This document shows, in pieces, positions 19,145 through 27,902 of a stretch of 64,000 nt of DNA. How positions within the stretch are numbered: position 1 is the stretch's first letter; each line of letters begins with the position of its first letter. A program made the position numbers and the translations under genes. The stretch comes from Mariniflexile maritimum. Its GTDB lineage: Bacteria; Bacteroidota; Bacteroidia; Flavobacteriales; Flavobacteriaceae. The stretch is from NCBI RefSeq assembly GCF_009746565.1, contig NZ_WRPN01000005.1, positions 124,001 through 188,000 of the forward strand. The letters are read 5' to 3'. A model generated the notes under the pieces. The model was given only the letters and a program-made list of their open reading frames with translations. It ran no database searches and had not been told where the DNA came from.

Positions 19145-21874
19145 TTAACGTATCAAACTAAAATGGTTCTTAAAAATGCGTCCGTCCTGAAGCTTTACCG
19201 TAAACCAATAATCATCTGCAGGTACTACTTCACCGTTAATTTGCCCGTTCCAACCTTCGCTCAACGGACTAATTTCTTTCATTAGTTTTCCAAACCTATT
19301 AAAAATCAAGATTTTTGTATTGGGTTGAAACATGCTGGAAACCCCAAAAATTTGCCAAGTATCATTAAAACCATCACCATTGGGCGTAAAAAATTTAGGA
19401 TAACCAATAACGGATACTTTTTCGGATATTTCTCCACAGTTGTTTTTTATATCTTTTACAAATACATTGTAAATTCCCGGTTTTACGTTCTCAAAAGTGT
19501 TGCTTTCTTGATACGGGTGTATTAAAACGCCCGTATCATTATATAACGCGAAGGTGTAATTGCCTTCACCCGATACGATGGCTGTAATGGTGTTGTTTGT
19601 GGTTGTAACATCTTCAACCTTAATGGTTTCTATGGTTGCGGTGTTTGAGGGCTTTATTGTAATGCTTCTCAATTTTGAGCACCCATTTGCATTGGTTACG
19701 GTTACGGTAAAAAGCCCCGGTTGGTTTATTTGAATGGTATTGGTAGTTTCGCCGGTGGACCATAAATAGGTATAATCATTGGGTAATCCGTTTTTTATAC
19801 CTGCGTTAAGTGTTATGGTTTCAGGAAATGTATTTAAGCAATAATAGCCATTGGCCTCGGTTTCTATATTTGGTAATTTATGCACTATTAGTGTTACTTT
19901 GCTAATGCCGTAACAACTATTATTGTTTTCTACGCGCGCAAAAAGTGTTTGTAAATACGGATGATTGGTATTTGTATATAGGCGTCCCAACCCATTTTTT
20001 TCCAACAAGGCCTCCTCGTATGTTTCAAAATAGGTAATGGGGTAATTGAATCCATTTGTGGTTTGAATTTGGCCTGTAATGGCATCTAAATTAAAGGTGT
20101 TTATCCCGTCTTCAGAATCAAGCTCGTCGCATAAAGGGGTGGCGGTAAAATCTGGGATTTGGGTAATGCTCACATCTAAGGTCAATTCTGAAAAGTCGAA
20201 ACAGCCCGTGTTGGTATTTGTAACTTTTACATAAATGGGTTGCGGGTTGTTGGCATCAAACGCATATATGGCAGGGTTTGATATGGCAGATGCCCGAGCA
20301 ACATCGGTAAAGAACGTAGCGCGTAGCTCGGACCGGTTGCCGGTTAAATAATTTGCAGCTTCGCTTAGGTTCACTCTTGTAATACCACCAGCAATCCCAT
20401 CTTCATCGCATTGGGTCAATGTATAATCGTAGGCAATGGGGTTGGGGTTGTAGGTTATATTGGCTACACCTTCAAGCGTTTTGTCGCAATCGCCCGTATT
20501 GGGGTCTATAAAAACTTCGTAAAGCCCATTTTGGGCAACTTCCAATTCAAAAGTGTTATGGATAAGGGGGATGCCATTACGTTTCCACGCATAAGTTGCG
20601 CCCGCAATATTAGGGGTTTTTAAGGTATAGGTGGCACCATCGCATAAAAAAAGTTCCGTAGATGTTGCGTTATTACCAATGATGTCAATTTTTTCAGAAA
20701 AGAACGATGTAATAAATGGCGGTAATCCTTGACGGGAATTGGTGCTCAAGGGCATGCTATTGTGCACGTAATTACAAGCCAAACCACTTGCGTTCGGCGC
20801 GTTTATAACCGATAGATAGGGCGAACCTTGGTTATAGGTGGAATTCATGGCTCTATAAATTTTGCCATTAGGCCCTAATTGCAGACCACCTCGGTAGGTT
20901 TGGCGGTGGTCTATAACAACTTCACTGGAACTGATGTTTGCTGAACCTAGGTTGTACTGCAGTAAGGCGCCATATTGCGAAGCCGGATTATTACCTTCAT
21001 TTTGGGGCGTTTCAAAATAGCTTGAAACGTACAAAAACTGGTTGTTTTGTGAAAATTCTACACCATAGGGGACTTGCGGTTTACGGCCATCAAGAGAAAA
21101 GTTAATGATAATGGCTCTTTCGTTGGTTACTTTACCGGTGGTTTTTTCAAAATCGTACATAAAAAGGCCGGACGATGTGTTGGCACTTACCAATTTGGTG
21201 CCATCGGGCGATAGTTTTAAGTAACCTCTGCCATCATCAATATTCGTTACAAATTGAGAAACCACGGGTGTGGGGTTGAGCCCCAAATTGCTCACTTCAT
21301 AAGCAAAAAACGTATCGAAATAATTTGATAAGGGATTATTTGGGGCAAAGGTAATGACCCAAATGGACTGACTCACACAATCTTTTACCACAGCGGTTAC
21401 TTTTTCTGAGCTAACGGGAAGCAGGTTACTGTTTTTTGTGGTTACATTGCCCAAACCGCCATTTAAAGTCATGTCAACAACCGAATAGTTAAAACCGTAG
21501 TTTGGGTCGTTTTGGTTAACAGAAGTGTCAACAGTAAAAATATAATATAAATTGGGATTGTTTGGTTGTGGCACCACAATAGCCGATTGGGTACTTGAAG
21601 GATCGCCAAAAAGTCCAAACCCGTTGGGCATAGCGTTATGGTTTCTGTTCCAAACGGTAACGCCATCGGTATAAAACAATAAATTGCCGTTAGCGTCGGA
21701 AATGGTTGTGCAGCCTTCAATGGTGCTTAATTTTCCGTTGGTAAGTTCTGTAACGGTACCATCGTTATTAAACCGAATACCTGCACGATCGCCAAAATAC
21801 CAGTTAGAGGCTTCTTTTTGGCCAAAGCATGCAATTTCGTATAAAAAAATAAGTATTAAAGATAGTTTTTTCAT
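19145..21874 (-). CDS. T9SS type B surface protein with N-terminal beta-propeller-like region
   Basis: This 909-residue protein has a signal peptide (MKKLSLILIFLYEIACFGQ). Residues about 22-390 consist of repeated blades (NWYFGDRAGIRF, LLFYTDGVTVWNRNH, LKLSPDGTKLV, LQLGPNGKIYRAM) that look like a beta-propeller common in Bacteroidota T9SS proteins. An Ig-like segment, two Cys-Asp repeats (near 488 and 581) and another Ig-like segment follow. A type B sorting domain (about 828-909; FFTPNGDGFNDTW, IFNRFGKLMK, DDYWF) ends HFSLIR, differing from the LKR of the three neighbours. It is first in the row of four and is probably surface-attached; the function is unknown. Confidence 0.86.
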   Translation of the reverse strand: MKKLSLILIFLYEIACFGQKEASNWYFGDRAGIRFNNDGTVTELTNGKLSTIEGCTTISDANGNLLFYTDGVTVWNRNHNAMPNGFGLFGDPSSTQSAIVVPQPNNPNLYYIFTVDTSVNQNDPNYGFNYSVVDMTLNGGLGNVTTKNSNLLPVSSEKVTAVVKDCVSQSIWVITFAPNNPLSNYFDTFFAYEVSNLGLNPTPVVSQFVTNIDDGRGYLKLSPDGTKLVSANTSSGLFMYDFEKTTGKVTNERAIIINFSLDGRKPQVPYGVEFSQNNQFLYVSSYFETPQNEGNNPASQYGALLQYNLGSANISSSEVVIDHRQTYRGGLQLGPNGKIYRAMNSTYNQGSPYLSVINAPNASGLACNYVHNSMPLSTNSRQGLPPFITSFFSEKIDIIGNNATSTELFLCDGATYTLKTPNIAGATYAWKRNGIPLIHNTFELEVAQNGLYEVFIDPNTGDCDKTLEGVANITYNPNPIAYDYTLTQCDEDGIAGGITRVNLSEAANYLTGNRSELRATFFTDVARASAISNPAIYAFDANNPQPIYVKVTNTNTGCFDFSELTLDVSITQIPDFTATPLCDELDSEDGINTFNLDAITGQIQTTNGFNYPITYFETYEEALLEKNGLGRLYTNTNHPYLQTLFARVENNNSCYGISKVTLIVHKLPNIETEANGYYCLNTFPETITLNAGIKNGLPNDYTYLWSTGETTNTIQINQPGLFTVTVTNANGCSKLRSITIKPSNTATIETIKVEDVTTTNNTITAIVSGEGNYTFALYNDTGVLIHPYQESNTFENVKPGIYNVFVKDIKNNCGEISEKVSVIGYPKFFTPNGDGFNDTWQIFGVSSMFQPNTKILIFNRFGKLMKEISPLSEGWNGQINGEVVPADDYWFTVKLQDGRIFKNHFSLIR

Positions 21875-21901
21875 CCATGGACAGCAATACTTCCAAAGAT
21901 A

Positions 21902-22726
21902 TTATAAATCCCGTCTTTTCAACAATCTGTACGATAAAAAGATAAATAAAGCAGTCCAACCCAAAACGATGGCTATTTCGTAACCATGTACGCTGTAATC
22001 GTACGTTAAATTTGCCTTATCGGGAAATTTGGTCATGGCAATGCGCTGAAATGGCTGGTCGATTAATTTGTACATCGATTTTAATGGAAAGAAATTCTGT
22101 ATTTTTTCGGCTGTTGCCATGTCCAGTTTCCAAACCATTAAACCAAAAGCAATCCATTCCAAGATATATAAAACGAATAAAAACGCTAAAGCAAAGGCCG
22201 ATCGTTTTATGAGCATGCCCAAAAACAGGCACAAACTAAAAAAGCCCACAAGTTTTACAAAATAGGCGATTATAAAATTGGTTTCCCTAATGATGATGCT
22301 AAGTTCTGTATAACTAGAATAATACAGACCAATACAAAGTGATATAAGCGTAATCAAAACGGTTGAAACCAACGAAAAGAACACAATGGCATAAAATTTT
22401 GAGAGTATAAATTCCTGCTTGCTCAAGCCGTCAATTAGGTTTTGCTTAATGGTTTTGTTGCTGTATTCGTTGCCTATCATGCTTACCACCACAATAGCAA
22501 AGAAAAATTTGAACTGCGATGCAAAAAAAGTGGTTAAATGCCAGATTATGGGGAAGTTAAAGATGCCCAATTCGCCCAGTTCCAAAGTAAAAAAACCAAA
22601 TACATTGATTTTTAATGACGATAAGATGATGACAAAAAATGGCAGAATAAAGGAGATAAAAATAAGTACTTTGCTGGTTCTGTTAAGCAATAGTTTTTGT
22701 AGCTCTAAATTTAAAAGTCGTAACAT
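21902..22726 (-). CDS. ABC-2 type transporter permease
   Basis: This is the membrane subunit of an ABC exporter, 274 residues with about six hydrophobic segments. The start is MLRLLNLELQKLLLNRTSKV at 22726; a longer frame upstream would overlap the ATPase gene and is unlikely. A coupling-helix-like NEYSNKTIKQNLIDGLSKQEFILSK motif, typical of BcrB/NatB-like permeases, follows the second segment. The ATPase gene lies 16 bases upstream, so the two form one operon. The substrate is unknown; relatives include bacitracin-type efflux and gliding-linked (GldF-like) transporters, but there are no gld genes here to support the latter. Confidence 0.85.
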   Translation of the reverse strand: MLRLLNLELQKLLLNRTSKVLIFISFILPFFVIILSSLKINVFGFFTLELGELGIFNFPIIWHLTTFFASQFKFFFAIVVVSMIGNEYSNKTIKQNLIDGLSKQEFILSKFYAIVFFSLVSTVLITLISLCIGLYYSSYTELSIIIRETNFIIAYFVKLVGFFSLCLFLGMLIKRSAFALAFLFVLYILEWIAFGLMVWKLDMATAEKIQNFFPLKSMYKLIDQPFQRIAMTKFPDKANLTYDYSVHGYEIAIVLGWTALFIFLSYRLLKRRDL

Positions 22727-22742
22727 CTGGTTGGTTTTGTAA

Positions 22743-23639
22743 TTAATTTTTGTCGGTAAGCTGTAAAAATTGTTCTTCCAAACTTTCTTTGCGCTGCACC
22801 AAATGGGTAAGGATGATGCCTTTTTCAAACAAGAGTTTATTAAAATCGTCCGATTTCATAGGTTCGTTTAAAAAGGCGGTTACCAACGTATCGGTTACTT
22901 TTATTTTTCCGAAGGCGGGATGGTTTTCAACAAAATTTAAAAGGGCTTCTTGGTTATGGCTTTTAAGTTCGAAGAAACCATGACTTGAAATCATTTCGTC
23001 CACACGGCCAGCGTATAGTTTCACGCCTTTACGAAGAACCACCACGTGCGAACACACTTTTTCAACTTCATCCAGTAAATGTGAAGCCAATAAAATGGTG
23101 GTGCCTTTTGCTGCAATTTGCTTGATGATTTCCCGAATTTGGTGAATGCCTTGGGGGTCCAGGCCGTTGGTGGGCTCATCTAAAATTAAAATTTCGGGGT
23201 CGTTCAAAAGGGCCGAAGCTATGGCCAACCGTTGTTTCATGCCCAACGAATAGGTGCTGAACTTGCTGTCTTTTCGTTCTAAAAGACCAACAATTTCAAG
23301 CTTTTCTTCAATTTTGGCCATAGAAACACCTTTTATCTTGCATACCAGTTTTAAGTTTTGTGTTGCCGACATGTATGGATAGAAATTTGGGCGCTCGATA
23401 ATGGCGCCTACTTTTTTTAAGGCATTGTGGGTGGTGGTGTTGCCATCAAACCATTTAAAATGGCCACTGGTTTTGTTCACTACGTTTAAAACAATGCCCA
23501 AGGTGGTCGATTTTCCGCTGCCGTTAGGCCCTAAAATACCATACACATTGCCTTTGTTGATGGTAAATGATAGGTCTTTTACAGCGGTAAGATATCCAAA
23601 TTTTTTGGTCAGGTTTTCAATGGTTAGTATTGGTTCCAA
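22743..23639 (-). CDS. ABC transporter ATP-binding protein (BcrA/NatA-like)
   Basis: This 298-residue ATPase partners the adjacent ABC-2 permease. Walker A GPNGSGKST (about 37-45), signature YSLGMKQR, Walker B ILILDEPTNGLDP and the switch His in LLASHLLDE are all intact, so it should be active. The C-terminal 80 residues form the accessory region of multidrug/antibiotic-type exporters. The start codon appears to be TTG at 23639, giving MEPILTIENL; no ATG lies in frame nearby. The cargo cannot be told from sequence. Confidence 0.88.
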   Translation of the reverse strand: MEPILTIENLTKKFGYLTAVKDLSFTINKGNVYGILGPNGSGKSTTLGIVLNVVNKTSGHFKWFDGNTTTHNALKKVGAIIERPNFYPYMSATQNLKLVCKIKGVSMAKIEEKLEIVGLLERKDSKFSTYSLGMKQRLAIASALLNDPEILILDEPTNGLDPQGIHQIREIIKQIAAKGTTILLASHLLDEVEKVCSHVVVLRKGVKLYAGRVDEMISSHGFFELKSHNQEALLNFVENHPAFGKIKVTDTLVTAFLNEPMKSDDFNKLLFEKGIILTHLVQRKESLEEQFLQLTDKN

Positions 23640-23769
23640 ATTGAATGGTTTTAATGTAGAAATAGATTCCGGTTTTGGTTGGTTGCTAAAGTATGACGAT
23701 TGCTCGTTTATTTTGTTACAAATCCATTTTTATTTTTGTTTAAAATAGGTTCCTAATAGCAACAATCAA

Positions 23770-23799
23770 TTGTAAATTAACAATAAAACCTTAAATTTG
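23770..23799 (+). promoter_or_regulatory. Consensus Bacteroidota promoter
   Basis: TTG at 23770-23772, 19 bases of spacer, then TAAATTTG at 23792-23799 matches the Bacteroidota consensus TTG-N19-TAnnTTTG exactly. It sets the start of the next gene at the ATG at 23815, because an in-frame TTG at 23797 lies inside the -7 box. Confidence 0.8.
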
Positions 23800-23814
23800 G
23801 GCAACTTTATACCT

Positions 23815-24876
23815 ATGCAAGATTTAAAAATTTCTAAACGAAAACCTTCGTACCCTATTTCTGCCAATTTGAATGTCTATTTATCCAAATATAACAGAAA
23901 TATAAAATTGCCCATTTTTTATGATGATTTGCTGCGGTTTCAAGGTTCGATCGTGGTGTACGATAAAGATGATAACGATACCCTCTGGATTCGGGTTTAT
24001 TACAATGAGTACGAACGCGAAGAAATTGAATTGTCCTTAAAAAAAGTCTATACCATTTTACATTCCGATGGTAATGAGAACACCTTACCGTTTTTAAGCG
24101 TTGATGCGATTGACTATTGTACCTTTGGAAACTCAAAACCCTTCCGCATAAAAATAAGGAATATTTTAAACGACAATTTTACCTATTTCTACATAAAAAC
24201 GGCCGATGCATCGCGTATTTACGGATTGGAACTTGAGCATATTTTATCGCCCTATAACCTGAATTTCTTGGTTTATAAGGACACCTTGATTGAAGAGCAT
24301 ATTGCCGGAATACCCGGCGATGAGTTTATAAAAAACTTTTTGCACAAGTGCGATAGGTTTGAAAAATCGCAAATAGCCAAAGAGTTTGTAAAGTTTAACG
24401 AGCGTTGCATGATCAGGCTTTTGGGCGACATGCGCTCCTATAATTACGTGATTGTGCCAACGCACGATTTTGACCATGTGGTGTATAAAATAAGGGCCAT
24501 CGATTTCGACCAGCAATCCTACGAAGGTAAGTTTAACATTTACAGGCCCCAGTTTTTTAAGGAAAACTTAAAAATGGTAGAACTGGTATCGGAAACGTTT
24601 CAAAAACTGTCCATCGACCAATATAAAATTGAAGAACGCTCCATTTTGGTAAAACGGTTGAAAAGTTACCATAATAGAATTGAGGAATTGTTGGTTTGCA
24701 TGAGCAACGATACCATTTCAAAAGACGATTATGTTGTGATGTTGAAAACAACTATTTTCGATTACACGCGCGATGAAAGATTTAAAGCTTGCGATAATAT
24801 GGGCGACATACTAAGAAGATCCTTTGATTTTTTAACTAGAAATTACGAAAACGTGAACCCGTTAAATTTGGAATAA
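23815..24876 (+). CDS. Conserved protein of unknown function
   Basis: This is a 353-residue soluble protein starting MQDLKISKRK with no signal peptide or membrane segment. It is rich in Asp, Tyr and Phe. The N-terminal third looks like beta strands (FQGSIVVYDKDDNDTLWIRVYY), the middle has a conserved-looking FDHVVYKIRAIDFDQQSYEGK stretch, and the last third is helical with LKSYHNRIEELLVCM. The D-F-D-Q-Q segment is faintly like the metal-binding DxD of kinase-like folds, but I cannot assign a family. It is driven by a consensus promoter, so probably expressed in exponential growth. It is convergent with the IS1096-TnpR-like gene. Confidence 0.7.
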   Translation: MQDLKISKRKPSYPISANLNVYLSKYNRNIKLPIFYDDLLRFQGSIVVYDKDDNDTLWIRVYYNEYEREEIELSLKKVYTILHSDGNENTLPFLSVDAIDYCTFGNSKPFRIKIRNILNDNFTYFYIKTADASRIYGLELEHILSPYNLNFLVYKDTLIEEHIAGIPGDEFIKNFLHKCDRFEKSQIAKEFVKFNERCMIRLLGDMRSYNYVIVPTHDFDHVVYKIRAIDFDQQSYEGKFNIYRPQFFKENLKMVELVSETFQKLSIDQYKIEERSILVKRLKSYHNRIEELLVCMSNDTISKDDYVVMLKTTIFDYTRDERFKACDNMGDILRRSFDFLTRNYENVNPLNLE

Positions 24877-24881
24877 GCTTG

Positions 24882-25400
24882 TTAGTTCCAGTTTTCGTCA
24901 AAATCTAAGTTGTCGTAATCCTCAATGTCCAGATCGTCTTCAAACTCATCAAAAGCATCATCAAAATCGTCATCCACATCAAAGTCTTTTTCGGGTGCCG
25001 TATCTGGAATTTGACCGTGCACGAACATTAAATTGGGGTAAACAACATCTGGCGATGCTTCAACAATTTCGGCCAATTCCACAAAAAAGGTCCACATGCT
25101 TAAAAAATCGTAAACGTAAATAAGTTTGGTTTGCATCTCGTGCACCACTTCATTAATAGCAGTTTCACTCATTAAGCGCGCCGATGCATCTTCACTTAAA
25201 TCGAACAATGAAATTTCCTCACCTTGGTTCCATTGCTTATCGCTAATATAAAACGAGGCCATTTCGTTGCCGTCAAACCCAAACGATTGGGTAATGATGT
25301 TGTGCAAATCTTCTAGGGTGTCGGTTTCTTGAATTTCTAAATCGCGAAACACATCGTTGTCAATATCGTTATCGAGTATCACTCTAAATCTGTAAATCAT
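24882..25400 (-). CDS. Plasmid pRiA4b ORF-3 / IS1096 TnpR-like family protein
   Basis: This 172-residue protein matches the pRiA4b ORF-3-like fold: MIYRFRVILDNDIDNDVFRDLEI, then LEDLHNIITQSFGFD and MASFYIS. The family is named after an IS1096 passenger gene, but here no transposase or terminal repeats are present, so it is probably a resident gene. The last 40 residues are almost entirely Asp/Glu/Phe/Tyr (DVDDDFDD.. DLDIEDYDNLDFDENWN), a strongly acidic tail that could mimic DNA or bind basic partners (inference). The two genes stop 5 bases apart, tail to tail. Confidence 0.75.
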   Translation of the reverse strand: MIYRFRVILDNDIDNDVFRDLEIQETDTLEDLHNIITQSFGFDGNEMASFYISDKQWNQGEEISLFDLSEDASARLMSETAINEVVHEMQTKLIYVYDFLSMWTFFVELAEIVEASPDVVYPNLMFVHGQIPDTAPEKDFDVDDDFDDAFDEFEDDLDIEDYDNLDFDENWN

Positions 25401-25436
25401 GCTATGAAAATTTTTGCAAATGTATATTATTTTAAA

Positions 25437-26459
25437 CTATTTTGTAAAGCGGTGCAAGGTAAAAGTCATGGCGCTCAACAATAAAAATGCCCCAACTTGG
25501 TGCGCAATGCCCAACCACAGTGGTACTTTTAAAATAATGGTAAAAACACCCAATATAAATTGTACAATTACCAGTATAACCAACCAGTTTATGGCCATTT
25601 TTTGATGCATTGTTAGCGTTAGCGTTCTGGATTTTTTCCAAATTAAAAATATACAGAACACCACCAAATAAGCGGTAGTACGGTGTATAAACTGGATGCC
25701 ACTGGGGTTTTCAATAAGATTTTTATAAAAGGGCTGCTGGATGAATGCGGAAAAATGAATAAACTGCCCATCGTTCATCATGGGCCAGTGGTTGTGCAAT
25801 AATCCGGCCTTTAAACCGGCAACAAAAGCGCCATATACAATTTGAAAAATTAAAACGCCATAACTTATAATTATTAAGTTTCTAATAGGTTTGATGGCAG
25901 GTTTTCGGGTTGGGAATATTAAATCGAGTGCCACCCAAAGCGTAGCCGCAAAAGTTAAAAAGGCAGTTGTTAAGTGTGCGGCCAACCGGAAATGGCTCAC
26001 ATCGGGCATATCAACCAACCCGCTTTTTACCATATACCAACCTAAAAACCCTTGAAATCCGCCCAAACCAAGTAAAACCAAGCACTTTAAAATGGTTTTT
26101 TTGGTGAGTTGCCTTGTTACTAAAAAATAAATAAACGGAAAGATAAAAACCAAGCCTATTACGCGCCCAATAACACGGTGGAACCATTCCCAGAAATAGA
26201 TGCTTTTAAAATCCTCTAAATTATAATGGCTGTTGAGTTTTTGGTATTCGGGGTATTGCTTATACAAATCAAACGCTTCCTGCCATTCTTTTTCGCTTAT
26301 GGGCGGAATGGTGCCGGAAATTAATTTATAATTTGTAATTGATAGCCCAGAGTCTGTTAATCGCGTAATGCCACCAACGATGACCATAATAAAAATTAAT
26401 AGGCATCCTGTTAATAACCAGTAAATTACCTTTTTGTTGTCTTTTTTCATGTTAGCCAC
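25437..26459 (-). CDS. ctaA: Heme A synthase (COX15/CtaA)
   Basis: This enzyme oxidises the C8 methyl of heme O to make heme A for aa3-type cytochrome oxidase in the inner membrane. It has about 340 residues with eight hydrophobic helices. The paired heme-ligand histidines are visible in WEWFHRVIGR, HFRLAAHLT, QFIHRTTAYL and GIAHQVGA. The GGITRLTDSGLSI loop and the EFxxIYFWEWxHR-like segment match the alphaproteobacterial/mitochondrial type of the family. ATG codons at 26459 and 26450 are both possible starts. No other cytochrome oxidase genes lie in the window. Confidence 0.93.
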   Translation of the reverse strand: MANMKKDNKKVIYWLLTGCLLIFIMVIVGGITRLTDSGLSITNYKLISGTIPPISEKEWQEAFDLYKQYPEYQKLNSHYNLEDFKSIYFWEWFHRVIGRVIGLVFIFPFIYFLVTRQLTKKTILKCLVLLGLGGFQGFLGWYMVKSGLVDMPDVSHFRLAAHLTTAFLTFAATLWVALDLIFPTRKPAIKPIRNLIIISYGVLIFQIVYGAFVAGLKAGLLHNHWPMMNDGQFIHFSAFIQQPFYKNLIENPSGIQFIHRTTAYLVVFCIFLIWKKSRTLTLTMHQKMAINWLVILVIVQFILGVFTIILKVPLWLGIAHQVGAFLLLSAMTFTLHRFTK

Positions 26460-26473
26460 AAATTCACGAATTT

Positions 26474-26500
26474 GTTAATTGTTAATTGTTAATTGTTAAT
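26474..26500. repeat. Heptanucleotide tandem repeat (GTTAATT, about 4 copies)
   Basis: Three full GTTAATT units plus a six-base partial unit run through the stop codon of the CCA-adding enzyme gene. The unit length is not a multiple of three and each unit carries a TAA on the minus strand, so slippage would alter only the extreme C-terminus. Confidence 0.8.
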
Positions 26501-27900
26501 CCAAGTTGTTCGCCTTCTTTCAGCATCAATTGGTAAGCAGCTTGATATTCATTTGGAATTACGCCTTCTAAAATAGCTTCCTTAATGGCATCTTTTATCA
26601 GACCAATTTCGCGTGAAGGTTGTATGTTGAAGGTTTTCATTATTTCTTCACCAGAAATAGGTGGTTGAAAGTTGCGCACATGGTCGCGTGCTTCTACTTC
26701 AATTATTTTTTCACGAACAATTCTAAAATTGTCATGGTACTTACTGAATTTTTTAGGGTTTTTGGTGGTAATGTCGGCCTCACAAAGCGTCATTAAATCA
26801 TCAACATAATCACCGGCATCAAATACGAGGCGGCGCACCGCCGAATCGGTTGCTTCCTCATTGGCCAACACTATGGGGCGCGAGCTCATAAATACCATTT
26901 TTTGAACAAACTTCATTTTATCGTTCAAGGGCATTTTTAGGCGCTTAAACAAGCGATACGCCATTTTGGAGCCTTCAAGTTCATGCCCGTGAAAGGTCCA
27001 GCCAACTTTTTTATTGAATTTTTTGGTGCGTGCCTTTCCAATATCGTGCAACAACGCCGCCCAACGCAGCCAGAGGTTTTCGGTGTTTTTGGCAATGTTG
27101 TCAACCACTTCTAGGGTATGGTAAAAATTGTCTTTATGGCGCTGGCCTTCCACTTCATCAATACCTTTTAAAGCGATAAGTTCTGGTAAAATATGGTTTA
27201 AAAGTCCTGTTTTTTCAAGTAGCAAAAAGCCAATGGAAGGTTGCTTGCTTTCCAGAATTTTATTCAGCTCAACCACAATGCGTTCGTTGGTAATTATTTT
27301 GATACGTTCATTATTACGCGTAATGGCATCTAAAGATTCTTTTTCGATGGTAAAATGAAGTTGCGATGCAAACCGTATGGCCCGCATCATGCGCAATGGG
27401 TCGTCGCTATAAGTAATATCTGGGTTTAACGGCGTGCGGATGATTTTGTTTTTTAAGTCTTGGATGCCATCAAATGGATCCAATAAATTACCAAAATTAG
27501 TTTCGCTTAAATCTAAGGCCAAAGCGTTTATGGTAAAATCGCGTCGGTTTTGGTCGTCTTCTAAAGTGCCGTTTTCAACCTCAGGATTTCGGCTGTTTTC
27601 GTTATACGATTCTTTTCTGGCGCCCACAAATTCAATTTCAATAGCATCAAACCGAAGCATTGCGGTACCGTATGTTTTAAAAATTTGTACCTTGGGTTGG
27701 GTTGGTAGGTTTTTAGCGACTTGTTTGGCAAGTTTAATACCATCGCCAACGGCCACCACATCAATATCTTTTGCGGTACCGCGTTTTAAAATATAATCGC
27801 GCACAAAGCCGCCAATAACGTAGCTGTCTATACCTAATTCCTGGGCAGATTTTGTTATTGTTTTAAAAATGGGATATTGTAATGCTTGTTTGTAATTCAT
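26482..27900 (-). CDS. cca: CCA tRNA nucleotidyltransferase with HD domain
   Basis: This enzyme adds or repairs the CCA end of tRNAs. The N-terminal class II nucleotidyltransferase core has VIGGFVRDYIL and the catalytic DIDVV (about 30-50). The RRDFTINALA and RMMRAIRFASQL motifs follow. The C-terminal part has an HD domain (LLHDIGKARTK) with likely phosphohydrolase activity. Its 472 residues are normal for the Bacteroidota form. It is transcribed toward ctaA, 22 bases away. The 3' end runs into a heptanucleotide repeat, so the last residues (TINN) may vary between strains. Confidence 0.93.
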   Translation of the reverse strand: MNYKQALQYPIFKTITKSAQELGIDSYVIGGFVRDYILKRGTAKDIDVVAVGDGIKLAKQVAKNLPTQPKVQIFKTYGTAMLRFDAIEIEFVGARKESYNENSRNPEVENGTLEDDQNRRDFTINALALDLSETNFGNLLDPFDGIQDLKNKIIRTPLNPDITYSDDPLRMMRAIRFASQLHFTIEKESLDAITRNNERIKIITNERIVVELNKILESKQPSIGFLLLEKTGLLNHILPELIALKGIDEVEGQRHKDNFYHTLEVVDNIAKNTENLWLRWAALLHDIGKARTKKFNKKVGWTFHGHELEGSKMAYRLFKRLKMPLNDKMKFVQKMVFMSSRPIVLANEEATDSAVRRLVFDAGDYVDDLMTLCEADITTKNPKKFSKYHDNFRIVREKIIEVEARDHVRNFQPPISGEEIMKTFNIQPSREIGLIKDAIKEAILEGVIPNEYQAAYQLMLKEGEQLGLTINN

Positions 27901-27902
27901 GG

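Noticed and set aside
24882-25400. Evidence of an active IS1096-like insertion sequence
   Set aside because: No transposase frame, terminal inverted repeats or target duplications are visible around the gene.
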